Assembly (NCBI GenBank): GCA_903858055.1
Contig: CAIOHM010000314.1
Span: forward strand, 1 to 18,024
Reading direction: 5' to 3'
Source of the DNA: an uncultured delta proteobacterium
Lineage (GTDB): Bacteria; Myxococcota_A; Polyangia; Polyangiales; Polyangiaceae
Length of the DNA stretch: 18,024 bases
A model generated the notes under the pieces. The model was given only the letters and a program-made list of their open reading frames with translations, had not been told where the DNA came from and did no database searches. Both the position numbers and the translations under genes were made by a program. Positions 1-7,274 of the stretch are shown here, one piece after another (within the stretch, counting starts at the first letter, position 1; every line of letters begins with the position of its first letter).

Positions 1-1128
1 AAGGAAGAGGTCGGCGGCGCGGGCGCGCTCGATTCCGGGCGGCCTGAAGACGCGGCCCTCGACGCGAGCCTCGACGCCGGGGCGAACAGCGGTGCGGACG
101 CTGCGTCGGTCGACGCGGGGACGGCCGGAGGCGACATCTTGCTCGACATCGTGCACGCCTCACCCGACACGCCCCGCGTGGGCCTCTGCCTCGCCGCGGT
201 CGTGGGCGGAAGCGCGCAGTTCGTCGCGCCCTTCGACACCGTCCAGGGCCCGCTGCCGCGCTACGCCGGCGCGCAGCTGCGCATTCCCGCGGCGTTGCAG
301 ACCGCCATCAGCAACGTGGCGGTGCGTGTCTACCTCGTGCCGGGCTACGCGGCGCCCGAAGACGCAGGCGCAACGTCCTGCGCTTCGGTGATCGCGACGC
401 CCGGCGCGGCGGTGCTCTTGAAGGAGTTTCCAGCCGGCTACTTCCAGGCAGGGCGCGGCTACCTCATCGCGGCCACCGGGTGCTCGGCGGCGAACGCAAC
501 GGTGGCCAAGTGCGGCGCGGATCCCGTGGTCTCCACGAACGCTCGACCGCTTCAAGCCTACGTCGCGACCGTGGACCGCACGCCGCTCGAAGCGAGCGCT
601 TTCGGCATGCAGTTCGTGCACCTTTCTCCGCAGGCGGAGGCGCTCGGGCCGCTCGCGAACGGCGTGCGCTTTGCGCAGGGCGACCCCGCGGGCACCGACG
701 ACGCCGGAGCCGCAACGTACCGCTGGACCTCCTGGGCCTCCGGTAGCGGCGCCATCAAGGCGTTTCGCGCCCCCACGGCGCTCGTCGTCGCGCCGAGTGT
801 CGGTGACCCGAACGCCCTCGCGCTTGGAATTTACCTCGCGAGCAACGCCGGCGCGACGCCCACGGGCAACCCGCTGCTCTCGGTCGGCTTCGGTCTCGTC
901 GCCGCCGCCACCCTCGGCCCGACGAACCCCGCCGTGCCGAGCTACTTCAAGAAGGGTGTAAGCTACACATACATCGCGCTCGGCGACCCGCTCCAGTCGT
1001 CGAACCCGCAAGCTCCCAACGCCGGGCCCGACTTCCTCCGCGTGCTCGCGTTTCCCAACAACACGCCGCCGACCCCGGCGCCCGCCGCGGCACCGGACGC
1101 CTCCGTCGCGGACGCCTCCGCGAACTGA
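1..1128 (+). CDS. Secreted DUF4397-like protein, 5' end outside the window
   Basis: The frame is open from the first base of the window and ends at TGA 1126-1128, so only the C-terminal 375 residues are visible and the start and any signal peptide lie upstream. The first ~45 residues are an Asp/Ala/Gly-rich linker (repeated DAG and DAS units), a usual spacer behind the lipobox or signal peptide of secreted myxobacterial proteins. After it comes the stretch DIVHASPDTPRVGLCLA, which resembles the start of DUF4397 domains (VVHASPDAP-type). Several Cys occur in the middle (for example SCAS and GCSAANATVAKC), which would suit disulfides in an exported protein. The C-terminus is again Pro/Ala/Asp-rich (PDASVADAS). 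Function unknown; a cell-envelope or extracellular beta-rich protein is likely. A strong terminator follows at once, so this gene ends its transcription unit. Confidence 0.75.
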   Translation, partial: KEEVGGAGALDSGRPEDAALDASLDAGANSGADAASVDAGTAGGDILLDIVHASPDTPRVGLCLAAVVGGSAQFVAPFDTVQGPLPRYAGAQLRIPAALQTAISNVAVRVYLVPGYAAPEDAGATSCASVIATPGAAVLLKEFPAGYFQAGRGYLIAATGCSAANATVAKCGADPVVSTNARPLQAYVATVDRTPLEASAFGMQFVHLSPQAEALGPLANGVRFAQGDPAGTDDAGAATYRWTSWASGSGAIKAFRAPTALVVAPSVGDPNALALGIYLASNAGATPTGNPLLSVGFGLVAAATLGPTNPAVPSYFKKGVSYTYIALGDPLQSSNPQAPNAGPDFLRVLAFPNNTPPTPAPAAAPDASVADASAN

Positions 1129-1154
1129 CGCGTCGTTCTCGCGTTTCCTTCGAG

Positions 1155-1188
1155 GCCCGAGCGCACGCGGTGCGTTCGGGCTTCTTTT
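1155..1188 (+). terminator. Rho-independent terminator after the DUF4397-like gene
   Basis: A 12-bp stem (GCCCGAGCGCAC at 1155-1166 pairing with GTGCGTTCGGGC at 1170-1181, one G-U wobble) closes a 3-nt loop and is followed by TTCTTTT. It sits 27 nt after the stop codon and separates this gene from the next unit. Confidence 0.88.
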
Positions 1189-1212
1189 CGTTCCCGGTTG
1201 TCACTAAGCCAA

Positions 1213-1231
1213 GGGGTCGAAGGAAGACCCC
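1213..1231 (+). promoter_or_regulatory. Perfect inverted repeat with the ribosome binding site in its loop
   Basis: GGGGTC (1213-1218) and GACCCC (1226-1231) are exact inverted copies. The 7-nt loop GAAGGAA (1219-1225) holds the Shine-Dalgarno sequence, and the right arm directly abuts the ATG at 1232. In mRNA this can fold into a 6-bp GC-rich hairpin that displays the ribosome binding site in its loop while pairing the spacer next to the start codon. Whether this is regulatory or fortuitous cannot be told from sequence alone; a protein operator is another possibility. Confidence 0.5.
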
Positions 1232-1576
1232 ATGAGCGACCGTCTCGTGCAGTGCGTGAAACTTGGCAAAGAACTCCCCGGGCTGTCACGGCCGCCGTAC
1301 CGGAACGAGCTCGGGCAGCGCATCTTCGAGAGCGTCTCGAAGGAAGCGTGGCAGCAGTGGCTCTCGGACTCCGTGAAGTTCGTGAACACCTACCGCGTCG
1401 ACCTTGCGTCGCCGGAAGGCCAGAAGTTCATGTTCAAGCAGTGCTCGGTCTACTTCGGCTTCGAGCAGGGCGACGTCGCGCAGACCGCCTGGACCCCTCC
1501 GAAGGAGCACGTGCACGGTCCCGACTGCGACCACGACCACGACCACGACCACGGCACGGAGAAGAAGGAGGGCTGA
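1232..1576 (+). CDS. yggX: Fe(2+)-trafficking / oxidative damage protection protein, YggX family, with His-Asp tail
   Basis: This 114-residue protein matches the YggX family. It has the N-terminal Cys (C8, in the QCVKLGKELPGL motif), the PPYRNELGQRIFESVSKEAWQQWL core, and a terminal helix with FMFKQCSVYF. Family members are small cytoplasmic proteins of about 90 residues that help protect Fe-S clusters and are linked to labile iron; the N-terminal Cys is important in the enterobacterial protein. Here the usual fold ends near residue 90 and a tail of about 23 residues follows (92-114) with six His, one Cys and alternating Asp-His, which should bind divalent metal. The ATG is preceded by AAGGAAG at 1220-1226. 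The next gene starts 1 nt after this stop, so the two are almost certainly one operon. The assignment is firm; the tail's role is inference. Confidence 0.93.
   Translation: MSDRLVQCVKLGKELPGLSRPPYRNELGQRIFESVSKEAWQQWLSDSVKFVNTYRVDLASPEGQKFMFKQCSVYFGFEQGDVAQTAWTPPKEHVHGPDCDHDHDHDHGTEKKEG
1529..1552 (+). repeat. Four tandem GACCAC hexamers inside yggX
   Basis: Four exact head-to-tail copies of GACCAC encode (Asp-His)4 at residues 100-107 of the YggX protein. A hexamer array can gain or lose two-residue units by slippage without a frameshift, so tail length may vary between strains. Confidence 0.9.
1565..1571 (+). promoter_or_regulatory. Strong Shine-Dalgarno that fixes the GTG start of the large oxidoreductase
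   Basis: AAGGAGG lies 6 nt before GTG 1578 and is inside the last codons of yggX. The frame is open far upstream (to 1404), but that stretch overlaps yggX and encodes an Arg/Ser/Thr-rich out-of-frame read, so the GTG is the start to use. Confidence 0.8.
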
Positions 1577-1577
1577 C

Positions 1578-4500
1578 GTGGACACGAGCGCCCTCGCCGG
1601 TGGCCCCGAGCTCGTGCTCGGCCTGAGCGGCTTCTCCTACGCCGACCTCTACGAACCCGCCGGTCTCCGGCGTCTCCACGAGCACTTCCTCGCGGAGTTC
1701 GCGGCGCACGACGCGGCCGCCTTCGCGACCTTCGAGCGCTACCGCGCGGCGAAAGGCGAAGGCTTCGGGCCGAAGGAGACGAGCGAGGCGTTGCTCGCGG
1801 CGGCACCTCACCTGGCTCGCTTCGTCGGTCAGCTCTTCGGCGTGCAGCGTGAGCTCGAGGCCCTCGAGCGCGCAACCGCCCAAGAGTCGGTGCTCTGGCG
1901 CTTCAAGAAAGAGTTTGGAAAGAAGCGTGCGCGCAAAGCGGACGCCGGCTCGGCATGGCGTGCGCGCGGCAACGACGACGCCTTCGCCGCGTGTGCTTCG
2001 CGTGCGGTGATCGCCGCGTTCGCGAGCGCGAGCCCCGACGAAGAGCATGCGGTGGCCACTGCCGTGATGGCCGTGTTTGCCATCGACGACACGGCACGCA
2101 AAGTCGCGAAAGCCGGTGGCGTGACCTGGACCGAAGCCCTCCGCGAAGACGGCACGAAGCTCCTCGCCGCGCTCGGAGGCTGTGGCTGCGAGGCCGTGAA
2201 GGCGCTCGATCTTGCGCCCGGCGAACAGGCCTTCGGCGACGCCGCGGCCTTCACCCTCGACGCGTTCGAAGCCTGGCTGGCTTCGCGCCTCGCCACGAAA
2301 GGTGACGCCGCTCGCCACTGGCACTCGCTCCACCTGCCGCACGACCTCGACTTCACCCAGCTCGTGCAGCTGCGCCGCCCGAAGCCCGAGACCGAGCCCG
2401 AACTCGCCGTGGGGCCAGAAGAGCATTGGCGTCAGCGCCCAGGTTTTGCGCTCACCGATCGCCGCGGCGACGCGCGCGAAGTCCTCCGCGAGGTCGACTA
2501 CTGCCTCTACTGCCACGACCGCGACAAGGACTCGTGCTCGAAGGGCCTGCGCGAGCCGAAGACCCACGCGATCAAGAAGAACCCGATCGGCGTCGCCCTC
2601 GAGGGGTGCCCGCTCGACGAGAAGATCAGCGAGGCCCACACGCTCCGCTCCGAGGGGCTCTCGCTCGCGGCGCTCGCCGTGATCACCGTCGACAACCCCA
2701 CGTGCCCAGGCACGGGGCACCGCATCTGCAACGACTGCATGAAGGCGTGCGTCTTCCAGAAGCAAGAGCCGGTGAACATTCCGCAGATCGAGACGCGGGT
2801 GCTCACCGAGGTGCTCGATCTTCCGTGGGGCTTCGAGATCTACGGCCTGCTCACGCGCTGGAACCCGCTGCGCGTGACCGCGCCTTACACGCCGGAATCG
2901 AACGGGAACCGCGTGCTCGTGGTGGGCCTCGGGCCCGCCGGCTACACCCTCGTCGAGCACTTGGCGCTGCGCGGCTTCGAGGTTGTCGCCATCGACGCGC
3001 TCAAGCTGGAGCCGCTGCCCGTCGAGCTCACGGGCTCCCCAACGCAGCTCCCAAAGCCTGTGTATCATGCACGTGCGCTCTTCGAGGAGCTCGACGAGCG
3101 CGTGGTCCTCGTCTTCGGCGGCGTCAGCGAGTACGGCATCACCGTTCGCTGGGACAAGAACTTCCTCGGTCTCCTCTACCTGACCATGGCGCGCCACCGT
3201 GCGGTTCGCATCTACGGCGGCGTGCGCTTTGGCGGCACGCTCGACCTCGACGACGCGTGGAAGCTCGGCTTCGACCACGTCGCCATGGCGGCGGGCGCGG
3301 GGCGTCCCACCATCGTCAGCATGAAGAACAACCTCGCGCGCGGCATCCGCAAAGCGAGCGACTTCCTCATGGGCCTCCAATCGACCGGGGCGTTCCGCAA
3401 AGACTCGCTCTCGGTGCTGCAGGTGAGCTTGCCGGCCGTCGTCATTGGCGGTGGCCTTACGGCGATCGACACGGCCACGGAGCTGCTCGCGTACTACCTC
3501 GTACAGATCGAAAAAGAAGCGGAGCTCGTGGCGAAGCTCCGGCCCTCGGTGGGGGAGGAGAAGTTCCGCTCGCTCTTCGACGAAGAAGAGTGGGGCGTGC
3601 TCGCGCAGCACTTGGCTCACGCGACCGAGTGGGAGGCCGAGAAGACCGCCGCGAAGCACGAGGGCCGTGACCCGCGTTCGCAGCAGCTTCTCGAGGCCTG
3701 GGGCGGCGTGAGCATCGTCTACCGCCGCTCGCTCGAGGAGTCTCCCGCCTACCGATTGAACCACGAGGAGGTGGCGAAGAGCCTCGAAGAGGGCGTTCGC
3801 TACTACGAGCGGCTCTCGCCGAAAGAGGCGAAGCTCGACCGCTTCGGTGCCGTGGAGGCCATGCTCTTCGAGCGCGCGGACGGCTCGGTGCTCGAACTCC
3901 CGGCGCGCACCGTGTGCGTGGCGGCAGGCACGGCGCCGAACACGACCTACGAGAAGGAGCAGCCCGGCTCGTTCGCCCTCGACGGCAAGGGGCAGTACTT
4001 CGCCACGCACAAGGTCGTGACCCGCGAAGACGGTTCGCGCGTGCTCGAGGCCTGCGCGCCACGCGAGGGCTTCTTCACGAGCTACGCGAACGAAGAGCGC
4101 TTCGTCTCGTTCTACGGCGACAACCACCCGCACTACGCGGGCAGCGTCGTCCGTGCGATGGCCAGCGCGAAGCACGGCAGCGTGCACGTCGCGAACCTCT
4201 TCGAGGGGCGCGCGAAGACCCCAGCGAAGCCGTTTGCGGACTTCGCTGCGGAGCTCGACGAGCTGCTCGTGGCGAAGGTTCACTCGGTGCAGCGGCTCAC
4301 GAAGACCATCGTCGAAGTGGTCGTGCATGCGCCACTGGCGGCCCGGAAATTCCAGCCGGGTCAGTTCTACCGCCTCCAATCCTTCGAGACCTTCGCGAAG
4401 CGCTTCGAGGGCTACCGCGTCTCGACCGAGAGCCTCGCGCTGACGGGGGCTTGGGTCGACGAAGAGCGCGGCCTGATGGGCACGATCGTCCTCGAAATGG

Positions 4501-5240
4501 GCGCGAGCTCGAAGCTCTGCGCGACGCTCGCCGTCGGCGAACAGGTCGTGCTCATGGGCCCCACCGGAACCCCGACCGAGATCGAGCCCAACGAGGACGT
4601 GCTCCTCGCGGGCGGCGGGCTCGGCAACGCGGTGCTCTTTTCGATCGCCCGAGCGTTCAAGGCGCGCGGCAGTCGAATCTTGTACTTTGCAGGCTATCGC
4701 GACGGCGGCGACGTCTTCAAACAAGACGACGTCGAAGCGTGGGCCGACCAAGTCATCTACGCGACCGACCGTGGCGACGAAGTCTCGCCGCGGCGACCGC
4801 AAGACGTGCACTTTCGCGGCAACATCGTGCAGGCGATGACCGCGTACGCGCGCGGTCAAATCGGCGGGAACCATTTCGCGTTCCGCGACCTGAAGCGCAT
4901 CATCGCGATCGGCTCCGACCGCATGATGGCGGCGGTCAAAGACGCGCGCCACGGCGTGCTTGCGCCTTACCTCGGCGAGCACCGCGCCATCGGCAGCATC
5001 AACTCGCCGATGCAGTGCATGATGAAAGAGGTCTGCGCGCAGTGCCTCCAGCGCCACGTCGATCCGGTCACGGGCAAGGAGTCGCTCGTCTTCTCCTGCC
5101 TGAATCAGGACCAAGAGCTCGACCACGTCGACTTCGACCACCTGCGCCAGCGTCTGCGCTCGAACTCGATGCAAGAGAAGCTCGCGCACTTGATGATCGA
5201 GCGCGTGCTCCGCGAGCACCCCGAGCTTCGGCACGCGTAG
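1578..5240 (+). CDS. Giant Fe-S flavoprotein: GltD-like oxidoreductase fused to FNR/PyrK-like module
   Basis: The 1220-residue protein has three parts. Residues 1-300 are a mostly helical region I do not recognise. Residues about 305-870 resemble the glutamate synthase small subunit/NADPH:acceptor family: a cysteine-rich ferredoxin-like segment (C309, C312, C320, C344, C376, C384, C387, C391), an FAD-binding GLGPAG at 450-455, and a second dinucleotide motif IGGGLTAID from residue 623. Residues about 895-1220 resemble ferredoxin-NADP reductase/PyrK: FQPGQFYRL, then LAGGGLGNA near 1010-1018, then a C-terminal Cys cluster (C1147, C1153, C1156, C1174) likely to hold a [2Fe-2S] centre. It should pass electrons between NAD(P)H, two flavins and Fe-S clusters in the cytoplasm. 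Substrate is unknown; a sulfide dehydrogenase/NfnAB-like role is possible because those systems use similar modules as separate subunits. Coupled to yggX, which suggests iron or cluster protection. Confidence 0.85.
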   Translation: MDTSALAGGPELVLGLSGFSYADLYEPAGLRRLHEHFLAEFAAHDAAAFATFERYRAAKGEGFGPKETSEALLAAAPHLARFVGQLFGVQRELEALERATAQESVLWRFKKEFGKKRARKADAGSAWRARGNDDAFAACASRAVIAAFASASPDEEHAVATAVMAVFAIDDTARKVAKAGGVTWTEALREDGTKLLAALGGCGCEAVKALDLAPGEQAFGDAAAFTLDAFEAWLASRLATKGDAARHWHSLHLPHDLDFTQLVQLRRPKPETEPELAVGPEEHWRQRPGFALTDRRGDAREVLREVDYCLYCHDRDKDSCSKGLREPKTHAIKKNPIGVALEGCPLDEKISEAHTLRSEGLSLAALAVITVDNPTCPGTGHRICNDCMKACVFQKQEPVNIPQIETRVLTEVLDLPWGFEIYGLLTRWNPLRVTAPYTPESNGNRVLVVGLGPAGYTLVEHLALRGFEVVAIDALKLEPLPVELTGSPTQLPKPVYHARALFEELDERVVLVFGGVSEYGITVRWDKNFLGLLYLTMARHRAVRIYGGVRFGGTLDLDDAWKLGFDHVAMAAGAGRPTIVSMKNNLARGIRKASDFLMGLQSTGAFRKDSLSVLQVSLPAVVIGGGLTAIDTATELLAYYLVQIEKEAELVAKLRPSVGEEKFRSLFDEEEWGVLAQHLAHATEWEAEKTAAKHEGRDPRSQQLLEAWGGVSIVYRRSLEESPAYRLNHEEVAKSLEEGVRYYERLSPKEAKLDRFGAVEAMLFERADGSVLELPARTVCVAAGTAPNTTYEKEQPGSFALDGKGQYFATHKVVTREDGSRVLEACAPREGFFTSYANEERFVSFYGDNHPHYAGSVVRAMASAKHGSVHVANLFEGRAKTPAKPFADFAAELDELLVAKVHSVQRLTKTIVEVVVHAPLAARKFQPGQFYRLQSFETFAKRFEGYRVSTESLALTGAWVDEERGLMGTIVLEMGASSKLCATLAVGEQVVLMGPTGTPTEIEPNEDVLLAGGGLGNAVLFSIARAFKARGSRILYFAGYRDGGDVFKQDDVEAWADQVIYATDRGDEVSPRRPQDVHFRGNIVQAMTAYARGQIGGNHFAFRDLKRIIAIGSDRMMAAVKDARHGVLAPYLGEHRAIGSINSPMQCMMKEVCAQCLQRHVDPVTGKESLVFSCLNQDQELDHVDFDHLRQRLRSNSMQEKLAHLMIERVLREHPELRHA

Positions 5241-5438
5241 CCTCGAGCGTTCGAAACCGCGGGATCCTCGCAGCGGCGTTCGCGTAATACGAAAACAAGT
5301 CTCGGTATGCGCAAAGGTCTGCACACCGTTCGCGTGTGACCGCCCTGGCGCACCGTGAGCGGCCTCGCCGGCCTTCGTCGTCACCAAAGCCCTTCGCGCG
5401 CCTTGTCGCACGAGGGGCTTCGTGCTTTGCCGCGGCCA

Positions 5439-6182
5439 ATGGCTTCTCCCCGTGTTCACATTGCCGCGCGCGAGCTCAAGGGCACGCTGCCCTCGTACGC
5501 GAGCAAGTTCGGCCTTCTCGAGCTTCACCCCGCCGTTCTCCCCGGCGGCACCGCCGGCACGCCGCGCACGAACCCCACGCTCAAGACCCTGCGCGCCTGG
5601 CGCAAAGAGGTCGGCCCGGCCTTCGAGTTCTGCATCGTTGCGCCGCCTTCGCTCCGTGCGCCCCGCGCCAGCGAGGTCCTCGAGGCCGAGGTGGAGGCCA
5701 CGCTCGCCATGGTCGACGCTGTGCAGGCGCGCACGATGCTCGTTCAGACGACCTCCGAGGTCACGCCCTCGAACGTCTGGCGCGATCGCCTGACCAAGCT
5801 GTTCGCGCGCCTCGAGCGCGGTGGCACGCAGATCGTCTGGGAGCCCTCGGGCCTCTGGGAGGCGGAAGACGCGGCGGTCTTCGCCAAGAAGCTCGGCGTC
5901 GTCCTGTGCGTCGACCCGTTCCAAGCGGGCGTGCCCCGTGGCCCGATCGCGTACCTGCGTCTCCGTGCGCTCGGTGAAACGCGCTCGTTCGGCGGCGCGC
6001 GCCTCGAGGCGCTCGCAAACGAGCTGCGCGAGCGCCGCGAAGTCTACGTGGTCCTCGAGGCCCCGCGCGCCCTCGGCACGGCGCAGGCGTTGGCCGCGCT
6101 CGTGCGTGAGCCGGCCCGCGCGCAGGGCGGCACGGTGGTCCCGCGTCGTGCTGCGGCCTCGCCCGCGGACGAAGAGGAGTAA
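5439..6182 (+). CDS. DUF72 (YecE-like) family protein
   Basis: Predicted 247-residue cytoplasmic protein. The N-terminal block SYASKFGLLELHP, followed by TLKTLRAWRKEVGPAFEFCIVAP, fits the DUF72 pattern (an F..vE.. strand, then W....P..F.F.vK). Later strands (QIVWEPSGLW, VVLCVDPF, IAYLRLRALGET) fit the TIM-barrel-like fold of that family, whose biochemical function is not established. The opening GWSY-type motif of typical members is degenerate here (RELKGTLP). I chose ATG 5439 because homology begins right after it; the frame is open to GTG 5355, and neither start has a good ribosome binding site. The C-terminus is Ala/Pro-rich and ends DEEE. It is followed after 3 nt by a GGT-like gene whose ribosome binding site lies in this gene's last codons, so both are probably made together. 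Family assignment is moderate. Confidence 0.7.
   Translation: MASPRVHIAARELKGTLPSYASKFGLLELHPAVLPGGTAGTPRTNPTLKTLRAWRKEVGPAFEFCIVAPPSLRAPRASEVLEAEVEATLAMVDAVQARTMLVQTTSEVTPSNVWRDRLTKLFARLERGGTQIVWEPSGLWEAEDAAVFAKKLGVVLCVDPFQAGVPRGPIAYLRLRALGETRSFGGARLEALANELRERREVYVVLEAPRALGTAQALAALVREPARAQGGTVVPRRAAASPADEEE
6174..6179 (+). promoter_or_regulatory. Ribosome binding site overlapping the end of the DUF72-like gene
   Basis: GAGGAG encodes the last Glu codons of the upstream gene, directly before TAA 6180-6182, and sits 6 nt before ATG 6186. This is a typical arrangement for translational coupling. Confidence 0.75.
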
Positions 6183-6185
6183 GCC

Positions 6186-7139
6186 ATGGGTGCGCTGCGC
6201 AAAGACCGTGCGGTCCTCGCAAACGCCGCCGACGTACGCGACGCCGTCGATGCGGCTCTTGGCCGTGGGAACGCCGTCGACGCCGTCTGCACGGGGCTCC
6301 TCGTGGCCTGCGCGCGCGATGCGAGCGTCGCCTTCGGGTCGGTCTCGCTGCTCGTCGCCGGCTTCGGCATGAGCCCGCGTCGCCTCGACGGGCGCGTGCT
6401 CCAGCCCGGCAACCTCGCCAAGCGCCCCCGCGGCTTCCGCGACAGCGAAGTCGTCCCGTCGGCGGCCTACGTGGCCAACCCGCGCCTCTTCGCCACGGTG
6501 GGCACGGCGCTCACGCTCGCGGGCCGCGCGACCTACGCTGCCGCGACGGCTCCGGCCCTCGCCGCGTGTGCCGACGAAGCGCGAAAGAGCGTGCTCGAGG
6601 CGTTCGCGGCGCTTGGGCCGGCGCTCTTTCAGAAGCGGTCCATCGCGGAGGAGCTGCGCGCGGCGGCGGGGCCAACGGCCGGCGGCAGCCTCTGCGACGA
6701 TGACTTCACCATCTTGGCGCCCTCGTTCTTCGAGTTCCCCGCGGGCAGCGAGGATCGCTTCGCGGTGCCCTCGCTCGCTCCCTCGTCGTTCGAGGACGGC
6801 GCCGTCGAATGGATCGGCGCGCGGGACGCGACCGGCCTCATGTGCTTCGCGAGCTTCGAGCGAGCCAAGGAAGGTCACGAGATCCCTGCGCTCGGCCTCG
6901 TGGCGCCGCGTGTGGCGCTCCCGGTTCGGCGCGGCGTTCAGCGCGTCGATCCGGCGCTCCCGCTGGGCCTCTTGCCGCCCGTGCGCGTCGCCGTCGAAGG
7001 CGGTCAGCTCGCAGCCATCGAAGCCCTCGAAGGGCCCGTGGCGGCGCTTGCCGCGTTCGCGCGCGGCGGTGAGGCGATGCGCTCCGAAGAGGCGCGCGCG
7101 CGTTACGTCGAGCTCGAAGCCGTTCGCATCGATCGCTAG
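6186..7139 (+). CDS. Short gamma-glutamyltransferase-like protein, probably non-catalytic
   Basis: The 317-residue protein carries dispersed hallmarks of gamma-glutamyltransferase (GGT). GRGNAVDAVCTGLLVA (27-42) corresponds to the GGNAVDAAVAA motif. IAEELRAAAGPTAGGSLCDDDF (153-174) resembles the end of the large subunit (IAE....GG.LT.EDL). PALGLVAPRVALPVRRGVQR (234-253) falls in the region of the small subunit. Classical GGTs have about 550 residues and self-cleave at a Thr in a TTH(F/Y)S motif to expose the nucleophile. No such motif is present: the stretch joining the two halves is very short and reaches only GARDATGLMCFASF. There is no signal peptide either, whereas most bacterial GGTs are exported. 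I infer a catalytically inactive or re-purposed cytoplasmic homologue working with the coupled DUF72-like protein. A distant Ntn-hydrolase with different chemistry is an alternative. Confidence 0.62.
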   Translation: MGALRKDRAVLANAADVRDAVDAALGRGNAVDAVCTGLLVACARDASVAFGSVSLLVAGFGMSPRRLDGRVLQPGNLAKRPRGFRDSEVVPSAAYVANPRLFATVGTALTLAGRATYAAATAPALAACADEARKSVLEAFAALGPALFQKRSIAEELRAAAGPTAGGSLCDDDFTILAPSFFEFPAGSEDRFAVPSLAPSSFEDGAVEWIGARDATGLMCFASFERAKEGHEIPALGLVAPRVALPVRRGVQRVDPALPLGLLPPVRVAVEGGQLAAIEALEGPVAALAAFARGGEAMRSEEARARYVELEAVRIDR

Positions 7140-7184
7140 CGCGGTCGTCGGGGGAGGGGGCTTCGCGCACGCGGCGCAGCCCTC

Positions 7185-7203
7185 GCGCATACGGCGTATG
7201 TGC
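7185..7203. other. Near-perfect 19-nt dyad between convergent genes
   Basis: CATACG (7188-7193) and CGTATG (7195-7200) are exact inverted copies around a single base. The match extends outward by GCG/TGC with one G-T pairing. No T-run follows on either strand, so it is not a classical terminator. It could be a protein-binding palindrome or chance. Confidence 0.35.
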
Positions 7204-7223
7204 TCATGCCACGCGAAAGACGA

Positions 7224-7251
7224 AAGGCGCTGGGCTTGTGCCCAACGCCTT
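7224..7251 (-). terminator. Rho-independent terminator of rpmB
   Basis: Read on the minus strand, AAGGCGTTGGGC pairs with GCCCAGCGCCTT (12 bp, one wobble) around an ACAA tetraloop and is followed by TCGTCTTTC. It starts 23 nt after the rpmB stop. The run of T is imperfect, but stem and position are convincing. The stem may also block read-through from the convergent plus-strand gene. Confidence 0.75.
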
Positions 7252-7274
7252 CGTTCACGCCTCCAGCGAAGTTT

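Noticed and set aside
1529..1552. GACCAC repeats considered as a CRISPR or regulatory repeat array
   Set aside because: Contiguous hexamers without spacers that encode Asp-His in frame; a coding microsatellite explains them.
5322..5338. Inverted repeat CACAC...GTGTG upstream of the DUF72-like gene
   Set aside because: Only 5 bp pair and the inner bases do not; this is expected by chance and there is no T-run.
1434..7190. A very long open frame on the minus strand (over 1900 codons)
   Set aside because: It is antisense to four well-supported genes, has an Arg/His/Glu-rich composition without any motif, and is an expected by-product of GC-rich codon use in the opposing genes.
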